In this document: one piece after another, positions 12,068 through 22,500 of the stretch
How the letters are laid out: every line of letters starts with the position of its first letter
Numbering within the stretch: position 1 is the stretch's first letter
NCBI GenBank assembly: GCA_946811185.2
Contig: OX328112.1
Coordinates: 27,045,742 to 27,109,741 of the forward strand
From: Hippopus hippopus
Taxonomy: Eukaryota > Mollusca > Bivalvia > Cardiida > Cardiidae
Length of the DNA stretch: 64,000 nt
Reading direction: 5' to 3'
Notes under the pieces: generated by a model
What the model was told of the DNA's origin: nothing
Databases searched by the model: none
What the model saw: only the letters and a program-made list of their open reading frames with translations
Position numbers and translations under genes: made by a program

Positions 12068-13398
12068 TCAATCAGACAGAAATTTCTGAATATCAATGTT
12101 GAAACAAAAACTTTCTTCAAACATTTTAAAGGTTTTAGTGGTATAAGATGACAATGATGCGGGACAAAATATTAACTGTACGTACACTCGGAAGTAAAAT
12201 GATTTTAAGCTCTCTCGCACTTAGTCTGTCACAAAAAAACTGACATTCTGAAGATTCATTTACATTTTAGTGATACTTTTGTAAGCACCAAACACTACAA
12301 AACAGAATATCCAATTCATGGGGTACATACCACGCCCCAAAAAGAATCTTCAGATTGAAAGTAGCGACACAGGCGCACTTATGGAAGAGTGGGGCTTGGG
12401 GGACGTTGGTTTCACATTGTAGTTAAAAAATATGAATATATGGAATCTTGATTTTGCTTTATTCTCTGCTGTTAGATAATTTTCAGTGATAACGAATAAG
12501 TTGTGTAAAATCGTCTAATGTTCTCCAACACAAATTTGTTGTAACATTTATGGGGATTGTCTCGATAAGACAAATGAAATAAGTTAGAATATACTGAAAG
12601 GTTTCAATATAGAACTTAACACTACCTTCTTATGGCGATTTTTGTTTACACAAAGTTGTGCATAGTAAAATATCAATACAAGAATATGCGTCTAATCTCT
12701 ATTACGAGTTTGGTTTGTATTAAAATAAACAAACCCCGGACCGATCCTAGCTAACCGAACTGGACCTTAGACAAGATATAGCAGAGCCCTAACTTCCTAC
12801 TGGAAAAACAAAGGAAATTATCTTTCGCCGCGATTTGTCTTAAATGCTATTGCAACCGGAGTAAAAGTGATACCTTGATACCTTCGATCGATTTGGCCTT
12901 AAGTATCGACGGTCAATGACCTTTACGATCAAACTGGAAAGTGGAATGTTTGAACTCTCTGTGAACTCAAGGGGTATTATTAGGAAAGAACAACCAGAAA
13001 AAAGTTCTATATTAGAACGACTTGAAAGGTGTTTAAGGTTGTAAAAGGATTTTTTTTTTTTGGGGGGGGGGGTTCTAACAGAGGTGTCAGCTTTGTTGTT
13101 CACTCAAAGCTATGTTGCTGGTACTCAAAGGAATGAGAGTGTTCTTATGAGCACCAAAAACGTAGATTTCAGTGAAGAGACGGTGTTAAAAGAATTCGAA
13201 TACCACCCCTCCCGAAAAGGTACATGTAATCATGAATCTAAGTTTCCTGATTTTAAGATGGTAGTTTAATGGATTTAGAAGAACTCTATGATAAATTGAA
13301 AGGATGATGTTCCGCTTATTGTTGTTCGAGAAAAGTTTGTCATCACACTTTGATGTAAGTATCGTGCTTGTCGTTTGTTTCATATAAATATATATATA
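12068..13398. other. No gene seen
   Basis: Contains a T-run/G-run junction at about 13,051-13,071 and no recognisable gene. Short overlapping ORFs on both strands at 12,840-13,269 have no domain. Confidence 0.4.
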
Positions 13399-13655
13399 TG
13401 GGCCATGTTCTGTGAAAAAGGGGCTTAATGCATCTGCGGGGAAAAAAAAAAGTGTTGACCCTGGTCAGTCTGTGCAGACCAGGCAGGCTGACCTGGGCCG
13501 AAACTTTTGCTATTGGTCAATTTTCTGCTATCAAAGGACTAGTCTACCGTACGAATCAGTCGGCTCTTTGATAAAATGGAATGTATGAATCCATGAATTG
13601 CTTGGTATCATGTATCACGGAGATGCAGCCCCCTTTTGCCAGAGCATGGCTCATA
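13399..13655 (+). mobile_element. MITE family C copy
   Basis: Starts gggccatgttctgtgaaaaa and ends ccttttgccagagcatggct. The interior hairpin (gtcagtctgtgcagacc, then caggcaggctgacctgg) and the cggagatgca stretch are present. Confidence 0.8.
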
Positions 13656-14370
13656 TCATGTGTGGTTGTTCTTTAATAGAAATATTACAAGGCCTTACGA
13701 GCTATTATGGGGGCACCGACATGACTACGGTAAGAAAGACAAATGGATAGGAACATGAAATCGCTGTTTTTTCACATGATGATTCAAAATTGTCTACAGC
13801 TATGTTCTAAAAAGTTCGATTTGCATGGTGCTTAGTTTCACATTAAATTTGTCTATGCGAAAAAAAAATGTTGAAAGCAATTGCTTTTTAAAGCCGACTG
13901 CAATTGATGCACCCATTTTCCCCAAATATTGACAGTCAATATAATATCAGATTTATGTGATAAGGTTTTAAGCAACAGAAATAATGTATACATGTATTTC
14001 AGCAAAAGAAATAATTTGTATCTCAGAATTATGCATGTAATAGAATCTAATGACTTATAATAACCATTTAATCTTATAAATTTCAGTACCCATTCAGGAC
14101 GTTGGCATATGAGAGGAAAAAAAAATATTTTTGAAATCTCGAACATTTATAATTATAGCTTTAACCATGTATATTTTTTCAAAAGATCATTTAAAAGCTG
14201 TGTCAGCATATTAGGATATATAAAGACATCATCACAGTTTGAAGTCGTGAAAGAAAGAGCATGTACATTTTCAATAACAAATGATCAATAATTGTATTAA
14301 GAGAAATTCAAAGAGGTGAGATACAAACTGATAACCGCGAAACAGACAGATAGGTATCATCATGTAAAAT

Positions 14371-14608
14371 GAGCCATGCTCTGTAAAAGGAGGGTTTAAT
14401 GCATCTGCATAAACTATTATAAAAGCTAACCTGGGACGAAAAATATCTTCTTTGGTCATTTATCGACATGTCAAAGGACCATTCCACTTAAGGGTTCAGG
14501 CGGTTGTACGACAAAATGATTTTTATGTACCAATTATTATAGGATGTCTTGCTTGGTATAATGCATCATGAAGAAGCATTAAACTCATTTTGCCAGAGCA
14601 TTGCTCAA
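14371..14608 (+). mobile_element. MITE family C copy
   Basis: Starts gagccatgctctgtaaaagg and ends ttttgccagagcattgctc. The central hairpin is mostly deleted, leaving only aacctgggacgaaaa. Confidence 0.8.
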
Positions 14609-16111
14609 AAAAATTCGACAATATAAAGAAATTATTTTACTGACAAACTAGATCAGGTCGTGCAGAAAGTCTTTGATAGCACTACCTATTATTTCTAAAT
14701 TTTTTTCGCAAAAATCTTATCATTAGGGATGTAATTGTGTTCTAGCTATCAAAAATAGGTTTGTTTGGATAAGCAGCCAAACAATTATAAGAAATATTGA
14801 CCACTGATGCAACGCCAAATTGAGAGCGGCAGCGAGACCATGGTAACCAAACTGCTCCGAATTTCCGTCTTGTGACGAGAGATCGCGATACGTCAATATA
14901 AAGTGTAAATGGCTGCAAACCGGACAGAGGCACACAAGGAAAAAAATTGAATCTTCAGTTTTCTCATACAGGATGATCTTTGTCACAGAAACAATGGTAT
15001 GGCATATAACATTATTTAATTTTGATGTATAAACGCAATTCGATTACATCTTTCGCACAATTTTTTCTCGGAATCGGTATGCCCTGATTTAATATTATAA
15101 TTATATTCTTATGCTGGCTAAGCCAGTGCAGCGTGATTTCTAGCCACCGTTCAGCCGCTGTTAAAACATAAAAAGTAACTTCTTTGGCTTTAGATTTTAT
15201 ATCGGTATATCAGTAAAAAAAAATTCAGAGCAATTTTTACCTAAATCAATTTTTTAAAGAAAAGGTTCAATTATATCATCACCAACTTATGTCTGAATTT
15301 TTACGCAGTACATATGATAGGATAATTATTTCACACTCACCAAACGTCTTGATGGTCCTAGCCCTGTAAACTTTATTTTTAAATCGCTCCATATTCCCTG
15401 GTATTTGGGTACTTCTATATCATGAGATAAGCCGGTAAAAATCCAACACATGTCTCATTACTGTGATACGGGATTAGTGGTCAATGGCCGAAGTAAAACT
15501 GAAAACGTAGTAACATTGCATAATGTATGTGTACGCTTGCGCAAAGGCGCTATTTGTTGTTTCCGGTTTCATGAAGCTGACGCGGTTACTTCTAATTGCA
15601 GTAGTTTTGGATCATTCACATGCGAATCCGTTTCAAACAAATATGTTTTTGATTAAAATGTTTCAAAGTACACCAATTTTTAACGCCAAAATCTGCATTT
15701 TGCTTTCTATTTGTTGTCTATCTGGCGCCATTTGACTTGCTTTCAGAACATATTGCACACATCTTCGGTAATGCAACATTGATGACCAAATGCACAAATA
15801 CAGTTCCTGTTCTTACAAACTCAAGCTAGTCCTTGCTCCCTTCACTGCTCAAAATGAACGCCTACCATGCGAGGGTTGTTAAAGCATTTTATATAAACCG
15901 CCGAGGTCAAAGACCGGTCGATCGGAGTCACTGACCTCAAGATGCCAATGCCCTCTGTCAATACGACACCAGGTCTTAATGAACAATACGGATCTCAATT
16001 CGAGCAGATAGACCTAAACTGTGACCAGGTAGTACCAATGAGTCAGCTCTGAACGAAGTTTTTATTTTTGTTTAAATAAAACATTAAAATCAACTGTTGG
16101 AATACTTAGAG
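14609..16111. other. No gene seen
   Basis: AT-rich with scattered short ORFs (for example 15,450-15,735 in two frames) that show no domain and no splice-bounded conservation. Confidence 0.4.
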
Positions 16112-16337
16112 AATCAACTCTTACCAGACGACGTAATTTTGGAATTGTCCAAATTGAAAACATTTAAAGACGGCAATTCAAATATGGCTGTAATGATAGG
16201 ATGTGTCTTTGAAAGGATGGAAAACATTGTGGGAAAAGGAGAAAATGCTTGGTACCAGCGTTTTTTCCTTTTCCCACAATGTTTTCAAAAGACTTGTTCC
16301 TATGGATCGATGAAACACGAGATTGTTTGATTAAAGG
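16112..16337 (+). mobile_element. MITE family A copy
   Basis: Near full length. The left end is ctcttaccagacgacgtaat, followed by the flank landmarks tccaaattgaaaacattt and gaaaacattgtgggaaaagg. The palindromic core and the 3' flank ending gagattgtttgattaaagg complete it. Confidence 0.85.
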
Positions 16338-16740
16338 CTCATGAACACTTAGGACCAAATTGTTGCAATTTTGCAGATGAATTCTCCGAAATATCGCACA
16401 GTGTGCATCATGGTCCAGGCTCTGTATACTCAAATAATTCTTAATTCTTGCCTAGTTCTAAGAGGTTCCTAGCAAACTGATTGACTGAGAATCAATCTGA
16501 GCCAATCGGATCGCTAATCTTGAAATTTAGAATAATGTCAGGGTTTTCCCTGGCCCCTTGTTTCTTTGGACATCCAAATTTTCTAAATATTTCGAAAAAG
16601 TGAAATGTTTCCTTTCTTGTATTAATTTGAAAGGGGTCAAATGAAGCCCGTATGAGAAATCTCAGGACAAAATCTGCAACATTTACAGAATTATATAGGT
16701 TTGCGAATGTGGAAGGCCTGAATTTGAAAAAATGATAGCA

Positions 16741-18097
16741 AGTAGTAATAGCGTCTCTTTGCTTGTAAACAAAGATGCTAGGTTGTTATAGAAACATACA
16801 TGTTGAAACTTGTTTCACCATGAAGACTAACCTACTGTGTAGTATACGGGTTATTATGATGTCATCTATTTGAATTGTTTTTCAATAGCGCCACTCGTCT
16901 TTAAGTGCTTTTCAAATATTGGTGATTGGTACTTAATCCGCCTAAAGATACTTTGAGGTATATGAAGACTGATTAAAGATGTAATTTGATTGTGTCTTTA
17001 AAGTGAAGACAATGTATACATTATTTGAAAAACCTTATTGGTACGAAATTTGAAGCTCTGATAAATGGTAAAAACATTGTGGGAAAAAAGATGGTTGGAC
17101 GAGGTATTGAGATAAAACCCACCACCTTTTAATTATTATAAACCTATTGGCTGGTAAGCGCGACTAACTGACCTTTTATGGACGATGTAGATCGAGCTTA
17201 GACTGTACAGGATATGCAGTTTGATCTTTGTTAAGGACAGTGTAGATCAAGATCAGACTACACAGAACATGCTGAGCGACCTTCTAATTATAATTAACCC
17301 TTTGTGTAGATGAAGATCAGACTGCACAGAACATTCAGTTTGATCTTTGTTGCGGCTAATGTAGATCAAGATTAGACTGCGCAGAACATGCGGCGCGAGC
17401 CCCCCAATTATTATTAACCCTTTAGCTGTTGCGCGCGACTCACTGACCTTTTACGGGCACTGTAGATCAAAGTCTGACTGCAGAAGAACATGCGCTCTAA
17501 TGTTTGTTGCGGACAGTGTAGATCAAGATCAGACTACAAAGAACATGCAGCCGTCCAATTATTATTAATCCTTTAGCTGTTGCGCACGACTCACTGACCT
17601 TTTACAGGCACTGTAGATCAAAGTCTGACTGCAGAAGAACATGCGCTTTAATGTTTGTTGCGGACAGTGTAGATCAATATTTCGGTTATTGATGTCGAAT
17701 TGAAAATTTAAGTGTAGATCAAGATCATACTACACAGAACACGATAAGGTAATATTATTTCCCCCTAAATCATAACTTTGAAACAGCAATATTTGGGTTA
17801 TTGGAGGTTATTGATGTAAAGGATGTGAGCAGTACGTTTAATCTCGTTCAAACGTGTCCAGTCAAGTTTCTTTTTGTCGGTTATTTCATTATATAAATTT
17901 TACTACGATGTCTTTAAACAATTATTGACTTTCCGCCCCCTTTTAATTGCCAAGCGCCCCTCACTGACCTTTTGAGGACAGTGTAGATCGAAATCAGACT
18001 ACAAAGAACATGCAGCCGTCCAATTATTATTGTTAAGTTTCTTTTTGTCAGTTATTGCTTTATATAAATTTTACTGCGATGTCTTTAAACAATTATT
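16741..18097 (+). repeat. Left terminal inverted repeat of the Polinton
   Basis: Matches the complement of 30,199-31,570 almost base for base. The outer 400 bp is unique sequence. From about 17,160 inward it becomes an array of satellite-like subrepeats, each with a gtagatcaagatcagactgc core; about ten cores are visible. Higher-order duplications of about 150 bp (17,440 against 17,578) and 170 bp (17,907 against 18,078) are also visible. The repeat pattern continues, more diverged, to about 18,250. A degenerate copy of bases 16,788-16,835 recurs at about 18,297-18,345. Confidence 0.9.
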
Positions 18098-18442
18098 GAC
18101 TTTCCGCCCCAATATTATTAACCCTTTGGCAGCTTAGTGCAAATCACTGACCTTTTGCACACAGTGTCGATCAAGATCAGACTACAGAAGAACATGTAGT
18201 TTAATATTTGTTACTTATTGGGTAGATCAAGATCAGACTGCGCAAAACAGAATAATGGCCTCGGGTAAAAACTAGTAATTGTAACCTTCCCTGAGTGTTA
18301 CAGAAACATACATGTTAAAACTTGTTTTACTGTGAAGACTGACCCTGCCTTCTGATTGGTTATTTTTCTGTCTAAAGGGTCGACATGTCCATAGCTGTTT
18401 GATCCTAATCTGAAAATAGTCCACTAACCAAAATGAAGAATT

Positions 18443-19057
18443 ATGACGTTATTTCTAAAAATAAAATCACGCCTCTTTTTGAAAACGAGGCTGTCGCTGC
18501 AGTTTTTATGGACGCTATTGACCGTTTCTTATCATTCTAATTCTAGAATTGAAACCGTCAACATGAATACTTTTGAAGCTACTTTAGAAATTATTGTGAA
18601 CTCTTTTACCAATGCTGAGGAATTAATGAATTTTGCGGCAACGATAGGAATTCAAGATTCTCCGATAGTGAGGTTCCGTTTATTTCAACTACAAAACCTG
18701 GAATACGATTCTGAGTTTGTGAACGGACAAATAGAAAATGTGTTGGAACATTTGGACGGGCCAATAAACATTACGAGTGAGACCATTACAGACGATTTAG
18801 AACTGGCACTGCAATATATAAGAAGGGAAGAGGCGATAGAGGCGTCCATTAAAGCTCTTCTATTTGACGAGGAAATGGACAATATAGCCAGAGTCTGTAT
18901 AGAAGATGGAGAGTGGAACCCTGAATCTCCAAGCACAGTGCGAGAATCTCAGCAGGGGTCAGCGTACAACTTAAACTATACGATGAAAAAGAAATCAGAA
19001 AGAACGTATGCAAAAAAATGCGGCAGTGGATCGGACCTACCAAGTGAAAATGAATGA
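18443..19057 (+). CDS. ORF upstream of and overlapping PolB; unknown acidic protein or PolB N-terminal segment
   Basis: A 204-codon open frame of unknown function. A second in-frame ATG (NMNTFEAT, about residue 40) is a plausible start, because the first 40 residues are basic and hydrophobic while the rest is acidic and probably helical. No motif is recognised. Its 3' end overlaps the next ORF by 50 bp in another frame. The two frames diverge around a run of seven A at 19,012-19,018, and one fewer A would make them continuous. It may therefore be a separate small Polinton protein, or the extreme N terminus of the polymerase split by a 1-bp insertion or a programmed shift. The function is not known. 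Confidence 0.5.
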   Translation: MTLFLKIKSRLFLKTRLSLQFLWTLLTVSYHSNSRIETVNMNTFEATLEIIVNSFTNAEELMNFAATIGIQDSPIVRFRLFQLQNLEYDSEFVNGQIENVLEHLDGPINITSETITDDLELALQYIRREEAIEASIKALLFDEEMDNIARVCIEDGEWNPESPSTVRESQQGSAYNLNYTMKKKSERTYAKKCGSGSDLPSENE

Positions 19058-19523
19058 ACAGCATCATGGATTACGGTTACAAGACGTAAAGAAAGGACTT
19101 CACCAGATGTTTGAAGATGTGTTAGAAAAAGCTCGGGGTTATTTAGCGGAGAATGATTTGGGAAGAGTGGTCATCCACCATAATGGATTACACGATCCCA
19201 TTATTGTTCCCCTACAACCCTGGGAGAACCTACACGTCGACACGGTGATGGAGATTATTGAGAAAGTACTTAACAGCAACCAAGATCTCTCCATTGATGA
19301 TAGTTTTGAGATTATCGTTGGATCCATTGACCTACCCAAAGGAGGAGCGAGGAGACGAATTACAAAAATTAAAGGTGAGAAAAACTCTCTACATTTAAAA
19401 AAGTCAATTGTTACTATCGAGAATGAAGACAACATGTGTATGGCGAGAGCTATAGGCGTCGGCTGGGCAAAGTTACGCCGATGCAGTCAAGAAGAGTGGA
19501 AGGAGGTGACGAAGAAGAGATAG
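19008..19523 (+). CDS. PolB N-terminal region, ended by an in-frame TAG
   Basis: 171 codons in the same frame as the main polymerase ORF, stopped by TAG at 19,521-19,523. Reading past the TAG stays open (19,524 onward) straight into the polymerase. The content resembles the N-terminal extension common in Polinton-type polymerases of animals: a segment ending LPKGGARRRI, a basic linker, then a motif around ENEDNMCMARAIGVGWAKL. The family normally runs uninterrupted from this motif into the polymerase (family knowledge from memory). The TAG is thus either a recent nonsense mutation, a readthrough site, or a sequence error. The context TAG-GGT is not one of the well-known strong readthrough contexts. 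Confidence 0.75.
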   Translation: MQKNAAVDRTYQVKMNEQHHGLRLQDVKKGLHQMFEDVLEKARGYLAENDLGRVVIHHNGLHDPIIVPLQPWENLHVDTVMEIIEKVLNSNQDLSIDDSFEIIVGSIDLPKGGARRRITKIKGEKNSLHLKKSIVTIENEDNMCMARAIGVGWAKLRRCSQEEWKEVTKKR

Positions 19524-22500
19524 GGTAAAAGTAATTTAGATTTAGTATTGGAACACCAGAAAGTGCCAAAAAGCTATTACAATGATCTAGTGAACAAAAA
19601 CCTTAAACAGCAGAAACAGTTAGCAGAAGCATTATGTCAGTATGCCGGGGTAAACGCAGACAGACCGGCCAGTCTCAATGATGTGGGGGCGTTTGAAGAG
19701 CTTCTCGGGGTTCGTGTGATGGTGGTGAGTGCTCGTTTAGGCAATAAATTTATTACAGCGCCAAGCAGTGATGACCGCCCGTGTGTCTACATTTATTTAG
19801 TGGACGACGAGCACTTTCACGCCATAACCAGCATCACGGGGTTCTTCAGCGCCATATACTTTTGCGATAAATGCCTCAAACATTATGATCATAGGGAATA
19901 CCATGAATGCGAAATAAAGTGTATTGTCTGCAAGAGAAACTTATGTTATGATGAGGAGCCTGTCAAATGCGCGAACTGTAACATGACTTGTAGATCAGTA
20001 GAGTGTTACGACGAACATAAGAAGGTCCCTTTACATACCAAAGGGAAAAAGAAAGGACAGCCCAGTGGCCCTTCACAATGCGAAAAATGGTGGAAATGCC
20101 CCACATGTTTCAAGGTGTTGAGAACAGACAAACGTAAAAAGGAGGAGCATCGATGTGGCGAATACCAGTGCTCCTCCTGTCACAAATATGTCATGGATGA
20201 TCATAAATGTTATTTAAGAGCCACACCGGCCAAAGAATATTACATTCCAAAATTTATATTTTTTGATTTTGAATGCAGTCAGGATGAGATGAGCTACTGC
20301 GTTGAAGGATACGTACCCGATTCTAAATTGAATTGTAAGGACTGCCAATTGCCAGAGATATGTAAATCTTGCTCCAAATGTCAGAATTGCAAAACAGCAT
20401 GGTGCGGTAAAGCGACCCACCGTCCAAACTTTGTTGTAGCGCATTCAGTATGCCCTATATGCATTGAAAAAGAACTGACACCCGATTCCGTATGTAAGGG
20501 TTGTGGTACTCGTTGCGAAGAATGTGACAACACTGATCTGCACGAGAATGAGGACCCAGGTCCTTGTCCCGGTAAATGCGGATTCAGAGAAGTCATATTC
20601 GAGGGCGCGGATACCGCCGAAAAGTTTGGACAGTGGCTCTTTACGGATCAACACGAATATTTCAAGGTTGTTGCCCATAACATGAAAGGGTATGATGGCT
20701 ATTTTATTTTGGAATATTTGATCGATCAATCCATAAGGCCGGACAAAATTATTTACAACGGTTCGAAAATTATGTATATGACAGTGGAGAAAGATTTACA
20801 TATGAAGGTGATTGACAGTCTCAACTTTTTACCCATGAAATTATCAGCACTCCCCGAAGCATTTGGCTTACATGAATTGAAAAAAGGGTGGTTCCCGCAT
20901 TATTTTAATACTAGAGAGAATCAAAATTATGTTGGACCCTACCCTGATGCTAAAGATTATGGTTACGATTTTATGAGTGAGAAAGAAAGAAGCGAGTTAA
21001 TAGCGTGGTTGAGTGAGAGAGAAAATGAAATATTTGATTTTAGAAAAGAAATGTTAGAATATTGTAGAAGTGATGTTGATATTTTAAGACAAGCTTGTAT
21101 GAAATTTAGACATTTATTAATGAGTGCTACGGGGGAAGAGATAGTGGTTGTCAACAAAAAAGGGAAGGAAGAGAAAAAATGGGTTGGAGCCGTGGATCCA
21201 TTCGATTCAGTCACTATAGCTTCCGTTTGCATGAATGTTTTTAGAACCAAATTTTTGGAAGAAACATGGCGCGTAAAACTGCAAGGCAATAATCAATGGG
21301 TACCGGCAAAAGTCATCGACGAAAAATTGTACATACAAAAAGGAAACGAATGGGTCAACGAATCCAAATTGAAAGGAGTGAAAGTGTGCAAGAAAGAATT
21401 TGTAAGTACCCCCATAGCGGAAATGGAAGAAACATGGCGCGTAAAACTGCAAGGCAATGATCAATGGGTACCCGCAAAAGTCATCGACGAAAAATTGTAT
21501 ATACAAAACGGAAACGAATGGGTCCACGAATCCGAATTGAATGGAGAGAAAGTGTGCGAGAAAGAATTCGTGAGTTCCCCCATAGCGAAAATTCCTCCCA
21601 GTGGTTACAATGATCAGTACAGTAAAGCGTCAATTCAGTGGTTAGAGTGGAGGGCGAAACTCGATAACGTCCACATCCAACATGCTTTGAATGAAGGGGA
21701 GAAAACGATCCCCGGCACTCGCTACAAATTGGACGGATATTGTAGAGAAACCAACACGGTCTATGAATATCACGGTTGTATATTTCATGGTTGTCCCGTG
21801 TGTTTCTCTGACAATCGTGAAGAAACGTACCATCCACTCACACACCAGTCTTTGGACGAATTGTACGCATTGACATTAAAAAAGAAAACACACCTCGAAA
21901 ATTCAGGTATGAAATATATTTGTATTTGGGATCACGACTTCAAAAAACAACAAAACCAAAACCCTGAACTTCGGCAATTCATTTCTCAGCTAGATATCAT
22001 GGATCGACTAGACCCGAGAGACAGTTTCTTTGGGGGTCGCACCAATGCGAGCCGGCTCTATTACAAAGTAAAAGAAAACGAGCGAGTGAAATATGTGGAT
22101 TTTACGAGTCTGTATCCATGGGTAAACAAGTATTGTCGATATCCCTTAGGTCACCCCACAGTCATTACCAAAGATTTCGGGGACATCAAGGATTATTTTG
22201 GTATTGCCAAGGTGAAGATTATCCCTCCCAGGGGACTCTATCACCCAGTCCTTCCTTACAGGTCCAACGGCAAACTAAAGTTTTCTTTATGTCGGACCTG
22301 CGCGGATACCGAAAGTCAAACCCCGTGCGAATGTACAAATGAACAAAGAGAGTTGACTGGTACGTGGTGCACCCCCGAAATAGAAACGGCTGTCAGATTA
22401 GGGTATAAAATCACAAAAATTTATGAAGTATACCACTGGGAAGAAAGCACTCAATATGACCCCAAAACCCATGAAGGAGGACTGTTTGCTCAATATATTA

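Noticed and set aside
16741..18250. CRISPR-like array in the Polinton terminal repeat
   Set aside because: Units are variable in length, spacers are not unique, and the host is an animal; it is a satellite array.
19505..19545. Micro-intron removing the TAG (gtgacg donor, tttag acceptor)
   Set aside because: It would be about 41 bp, shorter than typical animal introns, with a poor donor; not supported without transcript data.
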